In this document: positions 15,413 through 20,959 of the stretch, one piece after another
How the letters are laid out: the number at the start of each line of letters is the position of its first letter
Numbering within the stretch: the first letter of the stretch is position 1
NCBI GenBank assembly: GCA_045637095.1
Contig: JAZTYX010000023.1
Coordinates: 1-21,418, forward strand
Length of the DNA: 21,418 bases
DNA from: UMGS1649 sp045637095
GTDB taxonomy: Bacteria; Bacillota; Clostridia; TANB77; CAG-465
Direction of reading: 5' to 3'
Translations under genes and position numbers: made by a program
The notes under the pieces: model-generated
The model's input: the letters and a program-made list of their open reading frames with translations, nothing else
Databases searched by the model: none
Told to the model about the DNA's origin: nothing

Positions 15413-16003
15413 TCACTTCCTTAAATACTCTTTAATTTTGTGAAGTGCAAGTTTTGAGTTTCCGCCCATGATATAACCCATTTTTTCAAGCTCCAAAAGC
15501 TCTTCATAGGTAAATGTCATGCACTCAACGAATTCATCTTTATCCAGATGTTGCTCATGTGTCTTTTTGCATCCAAGAGCAAGATAAATTACGTTAAGGG
15601 CTGCGCTGCATCCTTCATCTTGATAGAAAGAATCAAGTTCTATAAGTTCAGAAACTTCAAGACCAGACTCTTCTTCAAGCTCACGAACAGCAGCATCCGC
15701 TGGATTCTCACCTTCTTCGATATACCCTGCAGGGAATCCTACACCTACTGTAAGTTTTGTAAAAACTCTAGGTTCAATAGATGTAAGGATTTCATCCCCG
15801 CAAACAGGTACAACGATTACTGCACTTCCTGCTTTTCCGTTCTTAAGGATTTCTTCACGGCGAACCGTCATGCCACCGCCCAAAACATATTCCTTAGGAA
15901 CACTTGTGATAAATTTCTTACCACTGCCTTCTACTTCTCTTATTTCTTTTACGCTTAATCTTTTTACGATTTCATTAAGCGCATCCATTTTTTCTTGTCT
16001 CAT
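15413..16003 (-). CDS. NUDIX hydrolase, ADP-ribose pyrophosphatase-like
   Basis: A 196-aa Nudix protein with an intact catalytic box from G93 to L115 (G-x5-E99-x7-R107-E108-L-E-E111-E112-S-G-L). The upstream VGFPAGYIEEGENP segment is typical of ADP-ribose or NADH-type pyrophosphatases. The likely reaction is hydrolysis of ADP-ribose or a related NAD breakdown product to AMP and a sugar phosphate. Substrate is inferred from context, between pncB and nadE, with 21-nt and 4-nt gaps. An AGGAG site precedes the ATG. In contrast to the NrtR-like protein of this cluster, all catalytic residues of the box are present. Confidence 0.88.
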   Translation of the reverse strand: MRQEKMDALNEIVKRLSVKEIREVEGSGKKFITSVPKEYVLGGGMTVRREEILKNGKAGSAVIVVPVCGDEILTSIEPRVFTKLTVGVGFPAGYIEEGENPADAAVRELEEESGLEVSELIELDSFYQDEGCSAALNVIYLALGCKKTHEQHLDKDEFVECMTFTYEELLELEKMGYIMGGNSKLALHKIKEYLRK

Positions 16004-16024
16004 AACATTCTCCTTGGTGTAGAT

Positions 16025-17461
16025 TTAGAAGGTTTTCTTACCTCGTGCCTCAAAGATCATATCCTTCTTAAGCTTAAGAAGCTTTTCGCTCAGGTCAACA
16101 TAGTAACCATGAGGGTTAGCAGCACGCTTAATCTCAGGATAGATTTTTGCAAATTCTGTCTTGCAGTATTCCTTTCTTTCTCTTACACTAGGTACATTAT
16201 ATACCAATTCGCCGTTTAAGAAAATAGGTACCTGCAATTCTTTTACAGTATAATTTGTAAGCTCAGTTGTTTTCCACTCCTCAGTCGGAGATACAAGAGT
16301 ATATCCATCTGTAGGAATAGCCTCGTCTGCCAGTGCAATTACATCACCCAGAGCATATCCGGTAGCGTTATCGAAAAATCTGTAGACTTTCTTATACGCA
16401 GGAGTAATTGTCTTTGCAGCATCTTCACTTACCTTGATACGAGGGATAAGCTCGCCGTCTTTTTCGATAGCAACAAGCTTATATACGCCGTTTACTCTTT
16501 CTTTAGAAGCTGCGATGTTGTCGCCGGCGCCGATGCTGTCAATGCAAGCACCTTGATCAAGAATAGACTTGATGGTGTTCTCGTTAAGGCCGTTAGACAG
16601 GCAGATGCCAGTATCCGTGAAGCCTTCAGCGTCAAGCATTGCTCTTGCCTTCTTAGAAAGATATGCAAGGTCGCCGCTGTCGATTCTGATTCCCTTGAAC
16701 TTGTATCCGTTAGGTACAAGATATTCCTTTGCAACTCTGATTGCGTTAGGAACGCCGCTGCGAAGTGTGTCGTAGGTATCTACAAGGAATACGCAGTTGT
16801 TAGGATTGCTCTTTGCGTAGCTTAAGAATGCTTCATACTCAGAGTCCGCTGCAGATACAAGGCTGTGTGCCATCGTTCCCATAACAGGGATATCGTTTTC
16901 TTTTGCAGATTGAGTATTACTTGTTCCTGCGCAGCCGCCGACAAATGCATACTTACTTGCTTCGATTGCAGAATCATCGCCTCTTGCTCTTCTTGCGCCA
17001 AATTCCATAACAGGAATGTTTCCTGCAGCATGGGTAATTCTCTTAGCAGCCGTTGCAACAAGAGTACCGTGGTTGAAACTTGTAAGCAAAGATGTCTCGA
17101 TAAGCTGTGCTTCGATGATATTTGCTACAACCGTAACAACCGGTTCGTTCGGGAATACAGGTGTACCTTCAGGAATTGCGTAGATGTCGCCGGTGAACTT
17201 CAGGTTCTTAAGGTAATCCAGGAATTCTTCTGAGAAGCTTCCAACTTCACGAAGATATTCGATATCTTCATCAGAAATCTTGAAATTCTTGATATACTCG
17301 ACAATGTTGTCCAGGCCTTCTGCGATTGCGTAACCGCCGCCGAAAGGATTGGTTCTGAAGAAAAGATCAAAGCATGCCTTGCGGTCTTTCTCGCCGTTAT
17401 CGAAATAGGTTTTTGCCATCGTGAATTCGTAGTAGTCAATCATCATAGTTTTGTTTTTCAT
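16025..17461 (-). CDS. pncB: Nicotinate phosphoribosyltransferase
   Basis: A 478-aa PncB that makes nicotinate mononucleotide from nicotinate and phosphoribosyl pyrophosphate, usually with ATP hydrolysis. The N-terminal substrate region (DYYEFTMAKTYFDNG; FFRTNPFGGGYAIAEGL), TSFNHGTLVATAAKRI, and the GTMAHSLVSA segment holding the conserved active-site histidine are all present. VDTYDTLRSGVPNAI and the phosphate-binding GIRIDSGDLAYLSKKAR follow. Length is normal. The start has an AGGAGG site. It lies 13 nt after pncA in one operon. Composition is GC-rich for this window: 27 of 60 G+C at 16981-17040. Confidence 0.96.
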   Translation of the reverse strand: MKNKTMMIDYYEFTMAKTYFDNGEKDRKACFDLFFRTNPFGGGYAIAEGLDNIVEYIKNFKISDEDIEYLREVGSFSEEFLDYLKNLKFTGDIYAIPEGTPVFPNEPVVTVVANIIEAQLIETSLLTSFNHGTLVATAAKRITHAAGNIPVMEFGARRARGDDSAIEASKYAFVGGCAGTSNTQSAKENDIPVMGTMAHSLVSAADSEYEAFLSYAKSNPNNCVFLVDTYDTLRSGVPNAIRVAKEYLVPNGYKFKGIRIDSGDLAYLSKKARAMLDAEGFTDTGICLSNGLNENTIKSILDQGACIDSIGAGDNIAASKERVNGVYKLVAIEKDGELIPRIKVSEDAAKTITPAYKKVYRFFDNATGYALGDVIALADEAIPTDGYTLVSPTEEWKTTELTNYTVKELQVPIFLNGELVYNVPSVRERKEYCKTEFAKIYPEIKRAANPHGYYVDLSEKLLKLKKDMIFEARGKKTF

Positions 17462-17474
17462 AGTAATATCCTCC

Positions 17475-18056
17475 TTAATATCTTTCTACAATATTGATTC
17501 CAGTTTGTTTCATGAATTTGAATGCCATCTCGTTGTATTCATCCTTTGGATGATACGGTGCGTTGTAAGTTTCAACTGCGTTCATAGGTACTGTGATTTT
17601 TACAGGTCTATCCATCTCATCAAAATAATTTGCAAGCGGGATAGCAAGGTTTTGTACACAAATATCTGTGCAGCAGCCGACAATTACAACTTCTTCAAGG
17701 TCTGTCATCTGGTTTATGATATCCATAAATCCAGGAGCAAACATTGCGCTGGTAGAATTCTTCTTGATAACAATGACTCTGTCTTGATACTTCTTAAGAG
17801 CATCTAGCATTTCTGCTTCATCTGTGCCTTCTACACAGTGTACAGGGAATTTAAGGAACTCGTTACAGTTTTCCTTGTGGCAATCGGTAATATATACTAC
17901 CTGATAGCCTTTTTCAAGAAATTCTTTTACAAGCCTTTCGCATTCAGGAGTAATATGCTGAATGTTAGGATCAGCCATCTTTCCTTTCTTTGCAAACCCG
18001 TTTACCATGTCTACGACGATGAGTAGTTTCTTTGCCTTCACGTTCAAAATTTTCAT
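17475..18056 (-). CDS. pncA: Nicotinamidase (isochorismatase family)
   Basis: A 193-aa cysteine hydrolase of the isochorismatase fold. The catalytic triad can be placed at D16 (VVDMVNGF), a lysine at 98/99 (VIKKNSTSAMF) and C133 (CCTDICVQ). Metal ligands are D58 and H60 (TDCH) and H73 (FPVHCVEGT). This fits nicotinamidase, which deamidates nicotinamide to nicotinate and ammonia. The product is the substrate of the next gene, pncB, and the ammonia could serve the ammonia-dependent NadE two genes later. It is the first gene of the operon, with a consensus promoter about 130 nt upstream and a structured leader between. Confidence 0.92.
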   Translation of the reverse strand: MKILNVKAKKLLIVVDMVNGFAKKGKMADPNIQHITPECERLVKEFLEKGYQVVYITDCHKENCNEFLKFPVHCVEGTDEAEMLDALKKYQDRVIVIKKNSTSAMFAPGFMDIINQMTDLEEVVIVGCCTDICVQNLAIPLANYFDEMDRPVKITVPMNAVETYNAPYHPKDEYNEMAFKFMKQTGINIVERY

Positions 18057-18127
18057 AACAATTCTCCTTTATATATTATTTATTTTATTCTTTTTAACAC
18101 TTTGTTAATAACATAGGACATAAAAAT

Positions 18128-18165
18128 AATTGCTTCCCAATTATGTGCTTTTATTGAAAAGCAAT
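18128..18165 (-). promoter_or_regulatory. Overlapping inverted repeats in the pncA leader
   Basis: Three pairings compete in the predicted 5' UTR. A perfect 7-bp hairpin is TGCTTTT/AAAAGCA (18146-18152 with 18157-18163). A 5-bp hairpin is AATTG/CAATT (18128-18132 with 18138-18142). A long-range 7-bp pairing is ATTGCTT/AAGCAAT (18129-18135 with 18159-18165). The last excludes the first two. This could be an operator for the NrtR-like protein or an RNA switch; neither is shown. Confidence 0.4.
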
Positions 18166-18188
18166 CACTTATCTTGTTTGATATTAAC

Positions 18189-18217
18189 ATTATATTAAAA
18201 AGAGAATTGTTTGTCAA
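18189..18217 (-). promoter_or_regulatory. Consensus sigma-A promoter of the pncA-pncB-NUDIX-nadE operon
   Basis: On the minus strand a perfect TTGACA (complement of 18212-18217) and a perfect TATAAT (complement of 18189-18194) are separated by 17 bp. Transcription would start near 18182, giving a leader of about 125 nt before the AAGGAG site of pncA. Confidence 0.88.
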
Positions 18218-18269
18218 GTGTTTTTAACAAAAAATTAAAAAGTTTTTTAATTTTCTTATATATATACCT

Positions 18270-18308
18270 AAAAAGCTTAAAACTGTGCGGTTTTCACCAC
18301 ACAGTTTT
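18270..18308 (-). terminator. Rho-independent terminator of the dinD-like gene
   Basis: A 12-bp stem on the minus strand (18279-18290 with 18297-18308; core AAAACTGTG, one G-U pair), a 6-nt loop, and then AAGCTTTTTAG. It starts about 18 nt after the stop codon at 18326. Confidence 0.85.
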
Positions 18309-18325
18309 ATATCTATTATTTATAA

Positions 18326-19159
18326 TTATTGGTTTGTTAAAGTCTTTTTATTTTCATTTTCTAATTCTTTTAAGCTCTTCTTTGGTGTTGGAAGTTCCTC
18401 TGGCATAGGTCCTCCATTCTTTTCTATTACCTCACGTATATTCTTTCCAACAATATAATGAGTATCATTTGCTACATCTTCCGTTTGTACATTATCTCTT
18501 TTTAATTTAAGCTCAGTTTGAGATATTCTAAATAGATTTGCTATTAGTTCATCACTTCCCATGTTGTCTAATATATCTTCCCTATATCTTAAACCCTTTC
18601 TTTTAGCTATGTCATCTGCAGTTTCACCGTTATATAACCCTTTATATCCAGCATTATGGAATTTAGCAAAATTTTTAACTCCAGCTTTCTTAGCAGTTTG
18701 ATTAAGTGAATAATTACCTTTTCTAGTTAAATCCCTTTGGTAAAATCTCTTTTCATCTTCTGTAAGTAAGCTATATTCTTTTTCACTTAATTCTTGTTTT
18801 CTAGTTTGAACCGCAAAATATGTTTGCGCTAATGCTATTACTTCTTTTCTTGGATCACCATTTTGTGCTATTAGATAACAAGCATAACGAGTTAGTTTGT
18901 AGTCTTTTATTATAGTCTCTTTTCCTTTACCTGTAATTATTGACTTACTGACGTCAGTAAAGCAATCAAATGTTGATATTCTGCTGTTTTCACAAGATTC
19001 CATTGCTTTATTTATTACCTTTTCAAAGTTTTGCCACTTGTTATATTCTAATATTTTCATTAATTCTCTTGCATACCAATATTCATTTCCATATTCATCT
19101 ACATGTTTTATACTTTCAAATATACTTTCTCCAATTTTCTCTATTTCATTTTCACTCAT
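18326..19159 (-). CDS. dinD: DNA damage-inducible protein D-like (DinD)
   Basis: A 277-aa protein close in length to E. coli DinD (274 aa). The N-terminal half is BRO/antirepressor-like: YWYARELMKILEYNKWQNFEKVI (about 27-49), then DYKLTRYACYLIAQNGDPRKEVIALAQTYFAVQTR (about 86-120). The C-terminal half contains KNFAKFHNAGYKGLYNGET and GKNIREVIEKNGGPMPEELP, both typical of DinD. E. coli DinD interferes with RecA filaments and is SOS-induced. I found no clear LexA box (GAACnnnnGTTC type) upstream, so SOS control is not supported here. A GAGGAGG site precedes the ATG. It is a single-gene unit with its own promoter and terminator. Confidence 0.88.
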   Translation of the reverse strand: MSENEIEKIGESIFESIKHVDEYGNEYWYARELMKILEYNKWQNFEKVINKAMESCENSRISTFDCFTDVSKSIITGKGKETIIKDYKLTRYACYLIAQNGDPRKEVIALAQTYFAVQTRKQELSEKEYSLLTEDEKRFYQRDLTRKGNYSLNQTAKKAGVKNFAKFHNAGYKGLYNGETADDIAKRKGLRYREDILDNMGSDELIANLFRISQTELKLKRDNVQTEDVANDTHYIVGKNIREVIEKNGGPMPEELPTPKKSLKELENENKKTLTNQ

Positions 19160-19312
19160 TTGTTTTTCCTCCTCTTATATTCTACCTTTATTCATATTTA
19201 CCTCTATATATTTATTTCATATATACCCGAAAAACTTTTACCTTTTTTTATCCTCACTCCTTTCTTTTTTCCCCCATACAAATATTTTAATTACCTGTTG
19301 TGTATATGTCAA
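19160..19312 (-). promoter_or_regulatory. dinD promoter and purine-rich leader
   Basis: TTGACA (complement of 19307-19312) and TAAAAT (complement of 19284-19289) are separated by 17 bp. The leader of about 118 nt is almost all purine plus T on the transcript (GGGGGAAAAAAGAAAGGAG and similar). An AACG-N7-CGTT inverted repeat (19311-19325) overlaps the -35 and could be an operator. The rest of the 403-bp gene-free stretch up to 19562 holds the terminator and hairpin listed next; 19313-19390 otherwise shows nothing. Confidence 0.6.
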
Positions 19313-19389
19313 CGATTTGAGCGTTAATATTTTGCCTTTTCATTGACAAAATTCGACATACCTAAGATGCCATTTTATGCTTATTTATT

Positions 19390-19441
19390 CACAAAAAAGT
19401 AGAATCAGGAATGTTAAATAAACATTCCTGATTCTACTTTT
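19390..19441 (-). terminator. Long perfect hairpin, terminator of the pilin-like gene
   Basis: A perfect 19-bp stem (19395-19413 with 19423-19441; core GTAGAATCAGGAATG) with a 9-nt loop. On the minus strand it ends in a TTTTTTGTG tract. It lies about 120 nt past the pilin-like stop, leaving a long structured 3' UTR. Confidence 0.82.
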
Positions 19442-19494
19442 GATATTGAGTTAAAATTAATCGCTTGCTAGTTAATCTTTATTCATTTTTTTGG

Positions 19495-19528
19495 GCACCT
19501 GTCAGACACGCGGCCTGACAAACGGTGC
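19495..19528 (-). other. GC-rich bulged hairpin downstream of the pilin-like gene
   Basis: GCACC+TGTCAG (19495-19505) pairs with CTGACA+GGTGC (19515-19520 and 19524-19528) around a 9-nt GC-rich loop, with a 3-nt bulge on one side. It lies 35 nt past the stop codon. The stretch 19495-19560 is much GC-richer than its surroundings. It may be the cruciform-type element found beside DGR variable regions, but loop size and distance differ from the best-studied cases. Confidence 0.5.
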
Positions 19529-19562
19529 TACTGTGAAAGTACGCTGTAATTTTGTACCTTCG

Positions 19563-20642
19563 TTATTTTGTTAAACTAAAATCATAGTCTCCCGTTCCTA
19601 CTGTAGCAGGGATACTAGATTTTAGACAAACTACGGGACGAACGCCGTAAGCAACGTTGTAGGAGCCAACACCCACAAGGTCATAGCCCGCAAGCATAAC
19701 ATAGAAAGAGTCGGCAGCAGACGGAGACGCCAACCTGCACCAATAGTCTGATGGCACATATAGTCCATCACTTGTTACATCTACAAGGTTATCATTATTT
19801 ATTTTATATCCATTTGTATCTGTTGTTAGTGTTATTGTTGGTGTTCCTACTTTTGCATTCCATCCTGCTGCTAATAACTCTAACGTTGGTCCACCTATTG
19901 CTCCCACTACATTTGAACCATATGTTGCAAAATTTGTAAATCCCGCATAGTCTTTTATTAATTGTGCTACCGCTTGTGAATTATATACTGTTTCACCCTC
20001 TACTGTATCTACCAATGTATATTTAGGTCCATTCCCTACTCTAAATTTTTCATATAATTCTTTTTCTGCATTTGTTAAACTTGATACTGTTGTTCCTTTA
20101 TCTAGTTTGCTGTTTCCTATTGAGTCTTTAGCTATTAAATACACATAATCATTATTATGATAATATATTTGCCATTCATCAACTGTTACTGTTTTCTTTG
20201 TTTCTATTGTATTTTCCTCATCTTCATCCCAATCATATAATGTTACTTCTGTTGTTACAGTATAGTCTACTGTTTTACCGTAATCTTCTGGTCCTTTTAT
20301 CAACGAACCTAATGTTGTTGATGAACTATTTTTATTTGTAACTGTTACTCCTGTATCTGTTACTGTTATATTCCATTTGTCTGCAGTTACTCCTTGTTCT
20401 CCCAATTTTGTTGTTACTTCACTTACTAGTTCTGTTCCTCTTTTATTATCCATATAAGCATCTGCCCATGTTAATGCTGCTAAGTCTTGTACTGCGGCTT
20501 CATTTGTTAAATCTACAGCTTGACTTGCTCTGTTTATTACGCCAGTGTTAGATAATGTTATTACTACACTTGCTGCTAATATTATCATCACTATTATTGT
20601 AATGACTAAAACTATTAAGGATATACCTTGTTTCTTTTGCAT
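19563..20642 (-). CDS. Prepilin-like (type IV pilin/pseudopilin) protein with hypervariable C-terminal domain
   Basis: A 359-aa protein. A class III-type signal, KKQG then ISLIVLVITIIVMIILAA, shows a prepilin-peptidase site after G6 and a long hydrophobic helix. The usual Glu at mature position 5 is Val. A coiled segment (about 35-65) precedes a large exported domain ending in GGPTLELLAAGWNAK, SDYWCRLAS and YGVRPVVCLKSS. This end resembles a C-type-lectin-like fold seen in DGR-diversified and SUMF1-like proteins. Residues 302-332 are encoded by an adenine-poor, NNY-rich segment, listed separately. The ATG at 20642 is chosen because AGGAGG lies 9 nt upstream and it gives the KKQG start; the in-frame ATG at 20687 adds sequence read from the leader hairpin. 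Likely role: a surface pilus-like adhesin or binding protein. Not proven. Confidence 0.85.
   Translation of the reverse strand: MQKKQGISLIVLVITIIVMIILAASVVITLSNTGVINRASQAVDLTNEAAVQDLAALTWADAYMDNKRGTELVSEVTTKLGEQGVTADKWNITVTDTGVTVTNKNSSSTTLGSLIKGPEDYGKTVDYTVTTEVTLYDWDEDEENTIETKKTVTVDEWQIYYHNNDYVYLIAKDSIGNSKLDKGTTVSSLTNAEKELYEKFRVGNGPKYTLVDTVEGETVYNSQAVAQLIKDYAGFTNFATYGSNVVGAIGGPTLELLAAGWNAKVGTPTITLTTDTNGYKINNDNLVDVTSDGLYVPSDYWCRLASPSAADSFYVMLAGYDLVGVGSYNVAYGVRPVVCLKSSIPATVGTGDYDFSLTK
19647..19739 (-). other. Candidate DGR variable region inside the pilin-like gene
   Basis: Codons 302-332 of the pilin-like gene. On the coding strand only 10 of 93 bases are A. 24 of 31 codons end in C or T, 7 end in G and none ends in A, in a genome whose codons mostly end in A or T. 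This fits adenine-directed mutagenesis of AAY codons in a template. The segment sits between conserved flanks (SDYW before, GVRPVVCLKS after), where DGR variable regions of lectin-fold proteins sit. No template repeat, Avd or reverse transcriptase is in the window. Confidence 0.6.
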
Positions 20643-20666
20643 TTTCTCATTCCTCCTTTTTGCATG

Positions 20667-20713
20667 CAAAAAAGCAAAGCAGCACATACCTATCTAGTAT
20701 GTGTTACTTTGCT
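20667..20713 (-). terminator. Terminator-like attenuator hairpin just before the pilin ribosome site
   Basis: AGCAAAG and CACATAC (20673-20679 and 20683-20689) pair with GTATGTG and CTTTGCT (20697-20703 and 20707-20713). That is two 7-bp stems around a 3x3 internal loop, followed on the minus strand by a T6 run. It ends about 11 nt before the AGGAGG of the pilin-like gene (20651-20656). A palindrome TTTTTGCATGCAAAAA lies between them. Confidence 0.65.
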
Positions 20714-20746
20714 AGTTTTTATTGTTAAATTTGGGTGCAAAAACGC

Positions 20747-20768
20747 TACTAATGTTTTTTCATTAGTA
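20747..20768 (-). other. Hairpin overlapping the stop of the leader ORF
   Basis: A perfect 8-bp stem, TACTAATG/CATTAGTA (20747-20754 with 20761-20768), and a 6-nt loop. On the transcript it is followed by GCGTTTTTG, so it could be a weak terminator or the pausing hairpin of a leader. Confidence 0.5.
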
Positions 20769-20829
20769 AATGTACTTGTGTGTGTGTGTGTGTGTGTACA
20801 GCCGCAAGGCTTTCAGCGTTTTTTATCAT
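20749..20829 (-). CDS. Small leader ORF with His-Thr repeats (26 aa)
   Basis: A 26-codon ORF on the minus strand reads MIKNAESLAAVHTHTHTQVH and ends LLMKKH. A good GAGGGG Shine-Dalgarno lies 7 nt before the ATG (complement of 20837-20842). The ORF starts about 20 nt after the predicted start of transcription. The His-Thr run is the (CA)10 repeat read in one frame, so slippage would change its frame. It could be a leader peptide controlling the downstream attenuator, or a chance ORF; no homologue is known to me. Confidence 0.4.
   Translation of the reverse strand: MIKNAESLAAVHTHTHTQVHLLMKKH
20777..20797 (-). repeat. (CA)10 dinucleotide microsatellite
   Basis: A pure 21-nt TG tract on the plus strand, (CA)n on the transcript. 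It is flanked by TGTAC (20771-20775) and GTACA (20796-20800), which are inverted copies. Long pure dinucleotide tracts are slippage-prone. It lies in the leader of a surface protein gene. Confidence 0.9.
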
Positions 20830-20855
20830 TTGTTTACCCCTCATTATGTTTTTAT

Positions 20856-20864
20856 TTTATACCA
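20856..20864 (-). promoter_or_regulatory. Extended -10 promoter of the pilin-like gene leader
   Basis: TGGTATAAA on the minus strand (complement of 20856-20864) with a poor -35 (TTGAAT, 15 bp upstream). It would start a leader of about 207 nt. From 20643 to 20959 no other gene is seen; the gap holds this promoter, the leader elements and the terminator of the upstream gene. Confidence 0.5.
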
Positions 20865-20917
20865 TATTTTGTTTTTATTCAAGAGATTTGATGTATATTT
20901 ATATATATTCAAATATA

Positions 20918-20949
20918 ACAAAACAGGGTAGTTTCCCATCCTGTTTTGT
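20918..20949 (-). terminator. Terminator of the partial gene at the right edge
   Basis: A perfect 10-bp stem, ACAAAACAGG (20918-20927) with CCTGTTTTGT (20940-20949), then a T-rich run (TTATATTTG) on the minus strand. It begins 10 nt past the stop codon at 20960. Confidence 0.8.
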
Positions 20950-20959
20950 GTTTAATTAT

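Noticed and set aside
18970..19346. Several plus-strand open frames rich in Phe, Tyr and Ser
   Set aside because: They are read from the complement of the purine-rich dinD leader and coding region; no ribosome site and no family resemblance.
19395..19441. Terminal inverted repeat of an insertion sequence
   Set aside because: The two arms are only 9 nt apart and end in a T run, so a terminator explains them; no transposase is present.
20643..20870. c-di-GMP riboswitch before the pilin-like gene
   Set aside because: The conserved GEMM-type segments could not be found by reading the leader; a covariance search would be needed to exclude a divergent form.
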